The position numbers and the translations under genes are program-made. Of a stretch of DNA of 64,000 bases, positions 46,134 through 57,136 are shown in pieces. How positions within the stretch are numbered: the stretch's first letter is position 1; each line of letters begins with the position of its first letter. Source of the DNA: Puccinellia tenuiflora (Eukaryota; Streptophyta; Magnoliopsida; Poales; Poaceae); assembly GCA_012064385.1 (NCBI GenBank), contig QRDG01000342.1:124001-188000 (forward strand), written 5' to 3'. The notes beneath the pieces were generated by a model. The model had not been told where the DNA came from. It saw only the letters and a list, made by a program, of their open reading frames with translations, and made no database searches.

Positions 46134-47807
46134 GGCCCAGTTCTTTTCGGCTTCGGCTTGTGCATAAGCCACTCTGTTTTGAGCTGCACACAACAGTGAA
46201 AAAAAGCTCGTGAGAAATTACAGTCCAGTTCTTTTGGGCTTCCATTGTCCGAGCTTATTGTTTTGAGTTTTTTTTCCGAAACACTCCTTTCGGCTCACTG
46301 CGGGCCGAAACACTTCTTTCGGCAGCTGGTAGGCCGACCTGGATGCGATCTGACACGACAACAGACCGGACCCACCGTTTCGGCCGACCGCGGGCCGAAA
46401 CACTCTGACAGCATGCAAATTGAGTTAAGTATGCGATAATATCAGATCGAGGAGTGAAGGGGAAGCTAGCTAGCTAACTAACTGTCCAACTTATCGTTGT
46501 GTGCACGTGCATGCGAGATGCAAACTGGAAAAGCTAGCTAGCAGTAAAAGATCGGGGTTGGTGAAATAATGTGTGTAAGGTGGCCGGCTGGATGTTTCCG
46601 TGGTGGCATGCTGTTTCGGCCTGCCGTGGGACGAAAGGAGTGTTTCGGCCCGTTGTCGGCCGAAACGGTGGGCCCGGCCTATTACCGTGTCAGATCGCAT
46701 GCAGGTCGGCCCACCAGCTGCCGAAAAAAGTGTTTCGGCTCGCAGTCGGCCGAAAGGAGTGTTTCGGCTCGCAGTTGGCCAACAGTGTAATATTTTTGAA
46801 AATGATTCATTTTGTGTGTTATATTTCGAATTCTCGCTAAAAAAAATAATATTAAAAAAAAAACTCTTATTGTTTTAGCTTTTGATGAAAAGTCCGTAAT
46901 GCCCCGAGATGATTTTGTATTTTAACTACCTCATAATAAGTTATTTCTTATTGTTTTTGCTACAAATTTGAGTAAGAAAACAATTCCAGAATTTGAGAAA
47001 GAAAAAATCCAGAATTTACTGTACGCACTGTACATGACAGCAATGAATCTCAGGATCTTGAGGCTCCAATGGAGAAATTGGAAGTTATTTCTACCGATGC
47101 ATGATGTTGAAGCGTCCTAGAGAGGAGCTGCAGGTCGGGAGGTGGCTGGCGAGCTCCGGCCGGCCGGCCGGCGAGTAGATCAATCGTATCAGCAAGCAAT
47201 CGGATGGATCCCCACCCACGAGCTAGATCTCCGCTCGATCCGGGCTGACGCAGGACCTTGAGCTGGCGGGTGGCGAGGGGAGCAGAAGGTCGGGCGATAC
47301 CTTGAGCTGCCGCAGGTCGGGAGAAGCAGGCCGGCCGGAGCAGGGCTGCGGCGGACCGACGGTCGCGCAGCTCGAAATCAAATCGAGCAGGCTGACGAGA
47401 TGGGTCGTCGCGGGCTGGGGGCGGCTCGGGAGCGGCAACCGTGGAAGCGACAGGCGGCCGTGGCGGGAGAAGCGACAGGCGGCGGCAGCGGCGGCGCCGA
47501 GAACAGAGGAACTGTTTGCTCGGGGAGAGAGGAGAGGAAAAATGAATGGATTACGATTCGCTCGTTCAGCGCGGTGGCAAATTGCTGTAATTTTCTTGTC
47601 AAACAGGGGCAACACAAAAAACGATTCGCTCCACTCAGCTGGAAGCCGCGGGCGGCGGCGGGAAGTAGGGGTCGGGTGGCTTTTTCCCACTGTGAAGAAA
47701 CGGTGGAAGCTGGCTGCTCAGAGAAACGGCTTAAATTCGAGTTCTTTTGGGCTTAGGCTTTTTTTTTTGACTATTAAGCTGTCTAGAAGCCCCAAAAGAA
47801 TTGGGCC
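46134..47807. mobile_element. PIF/Harbinger-like non-autonomous DNA transposon
   Basis: The left end GGCCCAGTTCTTTTCGGCTTC and the right end GAAGCCCCAAAAGAATTGGGCC are imperfect inverted repeats, flanked by TTA on both sides (46131-46133 and 47808-47810), the PIF/Harbinger duplication. The 1674-bp body has no transposase. It carries a long hairpin (46278-46785) and a GC-rich block (47120-47700) whose codon-like texture (AAAAACRFSR, PLPSRPQP on the minus strand) could be captured gene or promoter DNA. The right end itself folds back on a second TTCTTTTGGGCTT copy at 47740. Confidence 0.62.
46278..46785. repeat. Long inverted repeat (hairpin) with about 140-bp arms
   Basis: The left arm, about 46278-46422 (CCGAAACACTCCTTTCGG to TGACAGCATGC), is the reverse complement of about 46605-46785 (GCATGCTGTTTCGGC to GGAGTGTTTCGG), with scattered mismatches and one 30-40 bp extra segment in the right arm. 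The loop is about 180 bases. Within each arm the word GCCGAAAC / GTTTCGGC recurs. Read through, the RNA would form a long double strand. Confidence 0.85.
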
Positions 47808-48260
47808 TTAAAGCTGCATGAAGATGTGCATTTTTAAAAAGCAGCCAGTTGGTTGTCGAGGGGAAATCAATTCGATGGTTAGCTTATTCGGCCGTCCGTA
47901 ACGCTACAGCATGGACCGTGTCTTAGCTAGCCAGCTAGGATTTTGTCTACGTGGATCCCTCTTAATGCAGGAAGAGAAAGGAAGGGTCTTAGATACGGCT
48001 TTGTTGTTCTGCACTATGGAAGGCCTTCCTATGAATATACACGAATGTTTCCCGCATCGTGCTAGTCAAAGAAACTTTAGAGAACCCAACGTTTACATCC
48101 TAAAAAACCGTTATATTTTCCATGGATAGTTTAATTTGTAAGAACATTGCAACACATACACCGTCACGGTCCTATTAAACGAGATAAGTTAGTAATTAAT
48201 CTAGACTCAGACGCTTCCTCTTATTTATGGTCATTCTAATTGAACAAGCTTAATCACGTA

Positions 48261-48353
48261 CTCCCTCCGATCAGATATAGTTGACGCAACGAAGCAACTA
48301 ATCACCTACATCCAGTAGTACAGCTTGCGTCAATCTTTCACGATCAGAGGGAG
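48261..48353. mobile_element. 93-bp Stowaway-type MITE
   Basis: CTCCCTCCGATCAGATA at the left and TCACGATCAGAGGGAG at the right, with TA flanks at 48259-48260 and 48354-48355. The sub-terminal words TTGACGCAA and TTGCGTCAA are also inverted. Confidence 0.88.
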
Positions 48354-48355
48354 TA

Positions 48356-50156
48356 TGTTTTTCTCAATCATAGGTTTTCGCACATGAGTTCCCAATTTTG
48401 TCATGTGTGTTTTAGGATCCTAGTATAGTACGAACCATTCCTGGTTTAGAGCGATGCATTGGCAAGACTTTCAGAGTTCCTTGCACATCCTAACCCGAGC
48501 AGGGTTGGTTAACCGTGTCCCCGGAAGCAACAACGGCCATACGCGTCATCAGCGGCAAGAAGCAACAAGAAACATCAAACCTTTCTTGCGAAGCAACGTG
48601 CGTAAGAGAATAATGCCTAAAAAAGAGGTGATGTGAGCGAAAGCAACACCAGACATGTCAAAGAAGAAGAAGAGAAAACAACATGAGCTAAGGCACTAGA
48701 GCAGGCATGGCCCGTGTTGATCGCACAATCAATCAGACGAGGACACTTGGCTGGCGCATGAAGGTTTTTGGATATGAACGTGGTTGGTGCTTCAGAGATC
48801 AGAACAGACTCGCTGTGGATTCTAGACACCGCGTTTGGTGCTATGATAGAGTAGGATAAACCATTCCGACGGTTGAACCATTTTCACATGTTTTGCTGTT
48901 TGGCTATCTGCTTTGATATAGTCCGCATAAAGGAGCAATAGTAGGATAATTTAAAGAAGTGTAGATCTCTGCCTCCTGACCTTTAGTGATTATGTTATTA
49001 AAAAAAATAATATTTACGAGTAAATTGAAAAAAAAATCTAGATGTACCCAATGTTATATCCCACAAATACTTTGTATTCTAAGCTACACACATGACAAAG
49101 CGTGCATCTGGTTATGCATATTTTCAACAATTTTATCAGTTCGTCATTTTTGTGTAGCCTATAATAAAAAATATTTTGCACTGTGTTTTTTCATGCTTGT
49201 AGGACGTATCATTGCCTGTGTCCAAATTTGTTTTCGGATTTTTTTGAAACCTGTAGTTTTTTCAAATATTATAAAATGAAGGGACCACGGGAGCCAAAGA
49301 CACTTTCTGGATATTAAAGCTCCTTTATATGACAGAAAAACAGAACAACAGTAGGTTACCTTTCAGTGTACTTTTGAGTTGGGGTTGGTTGGTTCGACTA
49401 TACTCACTCTATTCCAAATTAGATGACGTTTTAGCTTTGTCCTAAATAAAATATTCTTTTTATACGTGCTAATAGCAACTATTATAAATAAGTTCAACTA
49501 ATTTGGAATGGAGGGACTTATTTCAAAACACCAGATATAAATGGTATGAAACTATATTGTATGATGAAATAATGACACTTATTTTGTGTTGTACATATTG
49601 ATATATTTTCTATAGACGAGGGTAAAGCTAAAACTTCAATTAATTTGGAATAAAGGGACTCATCTGTGTTTAGATAAACAAGAATTGGATTCTCCCAACT
49701 GCTTCTCCACAACAGTTATAAATAAGTTCCAAGAAATTCTACTTCGGTGAGCCAAATTTAGAAGGTATCATTCGTGCTCGTTGCAAGAAAAGAAGAAAAT
49801 AATGGTAATCACTGTAGCAAAAGATAAGTATCAAAGTCAAAAGCAAAGCTATGACATAAAGAAAACTGTTAGCAACAAATGGATCCATCCCAGGCAATAT
49901 GAGTGGCATATGGTTAAAGCAGTTTCTATTTCTTTCACGATCATAGTATGTTAACGGCAAACTGAGTGAAGCCATTTCTAGCCACTAAATCTCACGTAAG
50001 ATGAAAATATAATCCAACATATTATTCCCTTCTCAGCGGAGGAAGATAAGACTAGAAGGAAATCCACATAAGTTTGAACAGACGTAACAGTGCTCATGGA
50101 CGTAAAATGACAAGTTCGTTAGAAACGTGAAGTTACATTAAATTCAAGCACTACTT
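48356..50156. other. Intergenic DNA between the Harbinger-like element and FAP3
   Basis: No gene recognised. It contains one worn Stowaway (49403). The last bases next to 50157 hold the FAP3 3' UTR; no single poly(A) signal decides its end. Confidence 0.5.
49403..49517. mobile_element. Worn Stowaway MITE
   Basis: The left end CTCACTCTATTCCAAATTAG and the right end CTAATTTGGAATGGAGGGAC are inverted copies of the CTCCCTCCGTTCCAAATTA type. TA is intact on the left only. A second right-end-like sequence (TTAATTTGGAATAAAGGGAC) lies at 49640-49659, so the end may be duplicated or two elements overlap. Confidence 0.65.
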
Positions 50157-52284
50157 CTAAGCTTTAAGAATGTTGGCCAAACTTTCTTGGATGTTATCTT
50201 TCGCACTTCGGTCGAAAGGGTCATCTCCAATGTAAAGATCTAAAATAGATTGGCACAAGAGCTTGTTCTGGATACTCCCCACCTCCTCTCCTTGGACTAC
50301 ACAGAGACAAGAACTTATTAATCAAGATTCCTAAGTACCTTTAATCATTTCGGAAGACCGTAAAAAAAAAAATTTCGGAAACTTATAAATACCGAAATAA
50401 ACACGAATGTAAGATGACCATGATTATTTTTTCCATTGCATACAAATGCCAAGCAAGTAGCATCCCTATTTTCCAAGAATCAACAGCGTGATGACTCTAT
50501 GCTCCACACAACACATGTAATCTATTGTGTGAAGAAAATGAAGTGTATGCTGCTTGGTACTTGGATACTGAATGCATGGCCATTTGTTGTAAATAATCAA
50601 CATAACTTTCTAACTCTTAAACACCTGCCTTTTTTCCAACAACATGATTACACATCACATACTCATATCAGCTAAAAAGAAAGGGAAGCAAAAGGAAAAT
50701 TGAACTTACTGCATATTTTAAGCACATGGTTTGATTCCCTCGAAAGCTCAATCACAGACCCCTTTGGTAATTTGTATTCATCCTTGAAAAGTGAAACAAA
50801 ACTGCAGTAGATCAAGGTATAAAAATCAGATGACAAAATTAGATACTGATACTGAACTTGCTGAACATAGCATATGCTAAGACTGGAATATTATGCTACA
50901 ACACAATGACGGAGCAGCATCATTCAGGTAAACCGACACTGGCGGAAATATAATCTGAATTTGAAGACTGATTTAGCAGATTACAATAGACATTGGTTAG
51001 CTAACAATTGTGGCATGTAACAACTGAAGCGCCTTAGTTGTAGCACCAGAATAGGAAATTTCCATCAGTGTGAAACTGAACTCATCCAGGCCTCTAACAA
51101 CCCTACACTATAGATGGAATATTAATACCGGCAGTTATTTTTAAGTGCAAACATTGTTTCAATTCCATCAATATAATCATACCAACCTTAGGTTAAATTT
51201 CAGAAAGTGAACACCCAACAGCAAAACCACAATAAAAGGCCAATTAGATTACACACAATCTAACAAAAATAGCTCAAGGTTTCAAGAGATACATTTAATA
51301 TGCATCCTAACATCTTCGTAGATCCAGCATGAAACTAAATGCATTATAGCCGATCTATTTCCTATGCCAATCCAAAATCTAAACTGATAACTCTGACACT
51401 AAACAGAATTGTCGTAAAATGATGCAGTTAAATCAAGTGTGGGATGCAGACATCATGACAGCTAACCAGTGTAAAAAATGTTGTCTTTGCCTGTCACGTG
51501 AAAAGCACAACAGCAAGAACCAGAATCGCAGTTACCTCTGAAGCAACTCCTTGGTGTCCGATCCTCCAAACTTCTGAAGCCTGCTCCCTACACTCTTCTC
51601 GAAAGCGCTCCGGACCGAGCCGATGCTCAGCCTCCCATAGACTATCTGAAGCCTGACCGTCATGCGAATGTCGCGCTCCAGCGCATCTTCGATCAGCCCA
51701 GCGTTTTCCTTCAGTTCAGAGACGGGGATCTTCTGGTACTTCTCCCTCAGCTGCTTCAGATCGCTGTCATCCGCGTACACGCCTGCACAGAGCAACATTT
51801 TTCACATTCACCGTCCCTCGTCGTTGCAGTTTACAGCACCGCACAACCTCTTGTTGTCATTGCGGTTTTCTTTCTAGTTTCTACCGAAGGATTGAAGATG
51901 TGACTAAAGTGAAGAAGAAGATGCGATTGGTGGGTTACCGAACGCGTAGACGTCGATGGACTTGAGGCCGAGGATGGTGGTCTTGCGGAGGCCGACGCCG
52001 AGGAGGCGGCGCCCGCCGGCGGCTTCGGCGGGGAATGCCGCGCCCGTGCGGGGCTCGACGTTGCCGGGGGTGGCGCCGTCGGCTAGGGAGAGGGAGGCCC
52101 AGAGCGGTGCGGAGTGCGCCGGGTGCGGGAGCGGCCGACCGGCAGATTTGGCGGTGAGGGTGAAGCTGGCTGCGGCTGCCGCTGCCGCGGCGGCGGCAAT
52201 TGCGGCGGCGATGGCGGCGCGGTGGGGAGGCGGGGGAGGGGGGAGGTGGGCGAAGGTGGCTGTGGGGAAGCGAAGGGAGACCAT
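50157..52284 (-). CDS. FAP3: FAP3-type plastid fatty-acid-binding protein (chalcone isomerase fold), complete
   Basis: Exons (minus strand): 51939-52284, 51536-51782, 50710-50801, 50157-50296. The three introns are GT-AG and phases match; the product is 274 residues. Members of this chalcone-isomerase-like family (FAP) bind fatty acids in the plastid stroma and lack isomerase activity. Visible features: an Ala/Pro/Ser-rich N-terminus (residues 1 to about 50, with an alanine run at 23-39) fitting a chloroplast transit peptide; LRKTTILGLKSIDVYAFG (99-116) opening the fold; VYADDSDLKQL; MTVRLQIVYGRLSIGSVRSA (156-175); KFGGSDTKELLQ; LFKDEYKLPKGSVIELSR; GSIQNKLLCQSILDLYIGDD; a terminal DPFDRSAKDNI segment. 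Start chosen at ATG 52284, where the transit-like region begins; an upstream in-frame extension lacks support. FAP1 is the main alternative, less like the C-terminal half. Confidence 0.92.
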
Positions 52285-52670
52285 GGCTGAGGCGGGCGGA
52301 GCGGAGGCCGGAGGGTGGTGCGCAGTGTGTTGCTGTGATGCGGTGTGGTGTGGCCGTGTGGGGGACGGAGTACGCGATGTGGACGGCTGGACGGAGGGCG
52401 GCAGTTGGCGCGTGGCGCGCCGGAGGTGGCACCCGAATGTTTCCCAGAAAACACAGCAAAAAGATTGACAAGATTTCTCAAAAAAAAAAAATGACTGACA
52501 ATTTTTTAATGTCAAGCCGTTGGAGAACAATTTTTTCGGGAATTTTTTATTTTCTCTCGGGGTCTAACCTTTGTCTGAGTCCGATCTCTGAAAGCAATTA
52601 AACTTTTTCTATGGGTTATTATTCTACTGCTTATTGCTGGACTATGGGTCCGTAAAATAGTAAAATCACT
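52285..52670. promoter_or_regulatory. FAP3 upstream region
   Basis: GC-rich for about 150 bases upstream of the start codon, then T/A-rich. No clear TATA box is seen in the first 200 bases. It is bounded by a TIR element at 52671, so the promoter is probably short. Confidence 0.35.
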
Positions 52671-53030
52671 TTGACACATGGGAGCATATGTTCTTGCCCC
52701 TGTACATTTTTTTTTTGAGGTGTAAAAAATTTTAAACAAAACTTTTGATTTACATGTCAACATTTTATATGCGCACGAGAAGTTTCGTGAAATAACGCCA
52801 TTTTTTATGGCATGTGTAAAAAAGGCAAAAAAAATCTTATGAAAAGTTCTTTTCTACCAAATTTTATTTTTGACATACGACATAAGAAACGTCGGTTTTA
52901 CGTGAAACGACTTCTTGAGCATATAAAATATCGAGACATACGCGCGAAACTTTTTATCCAAATTAATTGACGTTTCAAAATTTATGTAAAATGCGTTCTA
53001 AAAACTGGAAGTATATGCTCCGGATGCCAA
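52671..53030. mobile_element. Unclassified TIR element (MITE-like), about 360 bp
   Basis: The left end TTTGACACATGGGAGCATATG and the right end GTATATGCTCCGGATGCCAAA are imperfect inverted repeats. The interior has ATGCGCACGAGAAGTTTCGTG near the left and CATACGCGCGAAAC near the right, also inverted. I recognise this as a common Triticeae MITE style but cannot fix the superfamily, as no target duplication is certain. A related fragment is at 32728. Confidence 0.6.
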
Positions 53031-53312
53031 AACTCCAAACTGTACCTGCGGTCATGCGTTGTATGTTTGCGATTCATACAAATGGAAGTTTCCACTTTTC
53101 TTGCTGGTCAATGTATTTGTCCTACACTAGGCACATTAGCGGGTGTAGTTTGAGGCGTGCAGCAGTATGAGCTGCAGGACATTGAATTGACGAATATGTG
53201 GAGGAGGTTCCGTACTGATACGAGGTGACAGTTCAAAGCAAACACATTTCTCCACGGTGCTCTCTGCTGCTGCTGCTGCTGCTTGTAGAATTGTGAAAGC
53301 CGAACTAGCTTC

Positions 53313-53641
53313 TGTTGGTGCTTGCATATACAACACATATTTCAAAGCGCATGCAGTTGCAGCAACCCATCATCCGGGTCAAACTGGCACGCAAAACAAA
53401 CATCTCAGTGCACAAGTCCTCTGAGGTGACAAGTTATACCAACACATATAAAAGTGTCATGGTAGTTGTTTATGATCTACAAGATGATAATAATCCACTT
53501 CCACTGAATCATTGTCAATTGCACCTCGCTCGACTGAATCGTTGTCAATTGTGTTAGGTTTAGTGCTCTTTACCACACCTCCACACCTGTATATGTATTG
53601 CCTTTGGCCCCTTTGGAATACAGTTGCTCATTTCTCCAACA
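53313..53641 (+). mobile_element. 5' LTR of a copia element, 329 bp
   Basis: TGTTGG at 53313 to CCAACA at 53641, immediately followed by the primer site TGGTATCAGAGCCC. Short LTRs with these ends are usual for copia. A CTG microsatellite (53264-53284) lies just to the left and is not part of it. The right LTR is outside the window or lost. Confidence 0.8.
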
Positions 53642-53655
53642 TGGTATCAGAGCCC
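53642..53655 (+). other. Primer binding site of the copia element
   Basis: TGGTATCAGAGCCC, complementary to the 3' end of initiator tRNA-Met, directly abuts the LTR. Confidence 0.88.
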
Positions 53656-54291
53656 AGCTAGGGTTTCCTCTCACGCACGATGCAACTCCGTGCTCGCTCC
53701 ACCACCGTCGTTGCCGTCGCCAGCTCTCCTGGCCGTGCAGTTCCTCTATCTCCGACCTCTCCCGTGGCGGGCCGCTGCTAGGCCCCGCCGCCGCCAGGTC
53801 GCCCCCGTTCGCTGCTGTCCCGGGCCGTCGCTGCTAGGCCCCGCCGCCGCCAGGTCGCCCCCGTCCGCTGCTGTCCCGGCCGCATCCGACGCGCGGTCCG
53901 CCGCCGCCGCCCCGGCTCCTCCCGTGGCAGCCGTCGCCGCCCCGGCTCTTCCTGTGGCCGGCCGCCTCCGCCCCGGCTCCTCCCGTCGCCGACCACGCCG
54001 CCCCGGCTACTCCCGTGGCTGCCTCCATCGCGATTCCGCGATTTGGTGAGCTCCTCTATCGCTCGATCCAAATTGGATCGTGAGTGTTGACCGGCCAGCC
54101 GCCGCCGCCCCGGCCCGTTTCCCGGCCGGCCGCTGCTGCTCGGTTCCTCTCCCGCCTCCGTCCATCTTGCTGGCCCTCGTGCCCGGCCACGGTACCGTCC
54201 CCGCGTTGCTCATACGTGTGTGGGACTGTGGATCGATCTCGATCTAGATCGGCTGCTTCGTTTGATTTCTCCATATAAAAAAAAACCCGTC
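53656..54291 (+). mobile_element. GC-rich leader of the copia element
   Basis: No gene. It is dominated by GCC-rich sequence with a 56-bp tandem duplication (CGCTGCTAGGCCCCGCC at 53773 and 53829) and shorter GTCGCCGCCCCGGCTC-type repeats to about 54000. Frames open here come from base composition. Confidence 0.6.
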
Positions 54292-56560
54292 ATGTCTTCT
54301 TCGGGCTATGTTGCTGTCCCTCGGTGCTCGGCGACCTTCGATGGCACCAATTATGCTGAGTTCGTGGGCTTTATGCGTATCCACATGCGCAGCCTTCTGC
54401 TGTGGGGCGTTCTCTCTGGCGAGGTCCCCTGTCCACCGTGCCCCGTTGCTCCTGTGGCTCCTACTCCACCGGTGCCGCCTGTTCTGGCTGCTGATGCTTC
54501 TCAGGCTGATCGGGATGCAGCCAAGGCGATTGATGATGCTGCGGTCGAAGCTTATGATCAGCAGGTATCAGCTTATTCAGATACCCTCTCTGCCTACCGG
54601 GATGATTTGTCTGTTTATACTCAGTGGTGCAATGATGATGCTCGTGCTGCTACTGTCCTTACTGCCAGTGTTCTGCCTCAGTTTGCCTCTGAGTTCATGG
54701 GATTGGGCACTGCCGCTGCAATGTGGACTTTTCTTTGTCAGCGCTATCAGCCATCTGGTGATGCTCTCTACCTATCTGTGGTTCGTCAGGAGCATGCTCT
54801 TCAGCAGGGCGACTCTACTGTTGATGAGTTCTACACCCAGAGTTCTGCCATCTGGCGCCAGCTTGACTCTCTGAGGACTGTTGTTTGTGGTACTTGTCGA
54901 TGCTGCCAGACAGTGAGGTCAGATTTGGAGTTTCAGCGTGTCCATGAGTTCTTGTCTCGCCTGCGTTCTGAGTTTGAACCTCGGCGTTCACACTTACTTG
55001 CTCGTGGTCGTGTTCCTATATTAGAGGTGCTTGCAGAGCTTCGTGCTGAGGAGACACGCCTTCGTCTGCTGGTTTGCTTGCGGTCCCCACTGTACTGGCT
55101 GCTCGAGCTCCTGTGTCGTCTACACGAGTCCCTACTCCACCGCTGCTCCCCACTCCTTCAGGAGGGGTGGGCCGACCTCGCTCTCATACCTTTTGTGGCT
55201 ACTGCAAGAAGCCAGGTCACCCAGAGTCTGATTGTCACAAGAAGCAGCGTGACCTGAGGCGCTCCTCTACAGCGCCTCGTGCCCCTTCGTCGACTCTGTC
55301 ACTCACTGATCAAGATATTGTGCAGCTCAAGCGTCTACTGGCTTTCTCGGGCTCCTCCTCGACGGGCACCGTTGCTTCGGTCACTACTACCACCACTCCA
55401 CCACCGCCGTCTACACAGTCAGGTACATCTCCGTGGGTTCACATGTCTTCTGATTCCTCTGCCCTGTCCTCTCTTCGACCTCTTGATTTTCCTGTTAGTG
55501 TTCTTATTGCCGATGGCACACCTCTTCCTGTTGCTAGTCGTGGCATCCTGTCTACTCCATCTTTTTTTCTGTTCCTAGTGTTTCTCATGTTCCTCGTCTT
55601 ACCATGAATCTTTTTTCTGCTGCCCAACTTACTGATTCTGGTTGTCGTATCATCCTTGATGCCGACTCTTGCTCTGTTCAGGATCGTCGGACCAAGGCTC
55701 TGGTTGGCGCTGGCCCTCGGCGCCGTGAGACTCAAGGTCTTTGGGAGGTTGACTGGCTTCGTGTTCCTTCCGCTGCCACCACACCCGCCAGTTCACATGC
55801 TCTTGCCGCCTCCTCCTCTGCATCCTTTCAGCAGTGGCATCATCGACTTGGTCATCTATGTGGCTCTCGCTTGTCTTCGTTAGTGCGTCAAGGTGTCTTA
55901 GGCTCTGTCTCTGGAGATGTCTCTTTACATTGTGTTGGTTGTAAACTTGGAAAACAGACCAAGTTACCTTATCCTTTGAGTGAGTATGTATCTCAGCGTC
56001 CCTTTGACCTTGTTCACTCTGATGTATGGGGTCCTGCCCCCTTTGATTCAAAAGGGGGGCATCGCTACTATGTTCTCTTTATTGATGATTACTCTCGTTA
56101 CACCTGGCTCTATTTTCTGAAATCTCGTGGCGAGGTTCTCTCCATATATAAGCGATTTGCTACCATGGTTCACACCCAGTTTTCCACGCCCATTCGTGTT
56201 TTTCGTGCTGACTCGGCTGGTGAGTATATCTCCCAGATGTTACGTGGTTTCCTTGCCGAGCAGGGTACTCTTGCCCAGTTCTCTTGCCCTGGTGCACATA
56301 CTCAGAATGGTGTTGCTGAGCGCAAGCATCGCCATCTCCTTGAGACGGCTCGTGCGATGATGATTGCCGCCTCTCTTCCACCTCACTTTGGGCTGAGGCC
56401 ATCTCTGCATCCACCTATCTCATCAACATTCAGCCATCGGCTGCTTTGCAGGGTGGCATACCTATGGAGCGTCTCTCTGGTCGTTCTCCTGACTATTCAG
56501 CTCTTCGTTCGTTTGGGTGCGTGTGCTATGTTCTTCTTGCCCCGCGCGAACGCACCAACT
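54292..56560 (+). pseudogene. copia gag-pol pseudogene, truncated after integrase
   Basis: Starts at ATG 54292 (MSSSGYVAVPRC). The gag shows FDGTNYAEFVGFMRIHMRS, a central WTFLCQRYQPSGDALYLSV and EFLSRLRSEFEPRRSHLL. A frameshift near 55070 leads to the zinc knuckle CGYCKKPGHPESDC. In the protease, SPWV is followed at once by HMSS (about 55439): the segment that should carry the catalytic D-[ST]-G is gone. A second frameshift near 55580-55600 precedes MNLFSAAQLTDSG, the pre-integrase HHRLGH and CxxC pair (about 55832-55950) and the integrase core with HSDVWGP, FRADSAGE and NGVAERKHRHLLE (the D, D and E). A third frameshift near 56390 follows. At 56560 a gypsy LTR cuts the gene, so reverse transcriptase and RNase H are not in the window. 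Confidence 0.9.
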
Positions 56561-57136
56561 TTGTAATGCCCCGGGGTTTTTCCCAAATTAGAATTGCCTG
56601 TTATTTTATTTTTGCATCATCATGACATCAGCATCATCGCATCTCATATTTTTTGCAACAAAAATTATTTTTTATTAAACCCTATTTTATCTTTGCTAAA
56701 ATTGTCGGAAAATATTTTATCGAGACAGTCGTCTCCGTTTTCTAAAATTAATTGCCAAATTAAATTTGGAAAAGAAAATAAATGTTTTGAGATGCGAGAG
56801 AGAGCAGCCCAGCTAGCTAGGCCCAAAAGCCCAGCAAAGCAAACCCTAGCCAGCCCCCTGGTCTTTTTCCTTTCCCACCCCCTGCCTTTTTACAGCCACC
56901 CTCTCCATCTTTTCCCCTTTTTCCTTCCAGATCCCTCCACCTTGCCTTTTGGTTTTTTTATTTTGCAATCGGGTCCCTGGGACCAAACCTCCTCTCTCCT
57001 CTTATCTCTTCCTTTCTTCTCTCCCCGTGCTCTTCTTCCTCGCACGCACCCTCCACCACCACGCGCCGCCCGCTCCCCATCCTCACCCGGCGTCGCGAGC
57101 CGCTCCCCTCCTCTCCCCCTGCCATGCGTCGTCGCC
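56561..57136 (+). mobile_element. Left part of a gypsy LTR (element G) in the copia gene
   Basis: TGTAATGCCCCGGGGTTTTT opens at 56561 exactly where copia coding stops. AT-rich sequence then a CT-rich block full of CCCACC and CTCCC follow, like the U3 of a Tekay/Del-type LTR. It is cut at 57136 by element H. The five bases before it are AACTT; the matching copy would lie right of the window. Confidence 0.65.

Noticed and set aside
52200..52601. Long frames on both strands over the first FAP3 exon
   Set aside because: They mirror the Ala-rich exon 1 and GC-rich upstream DNA; only the frame joining exons 2-4 is supported.
53656..54100. Pro/Ala-rich frames at 53600-54270 as a gene
   Set aside because: They result from GCC-rich tandem repeats in the copia leader between PBS and gag.
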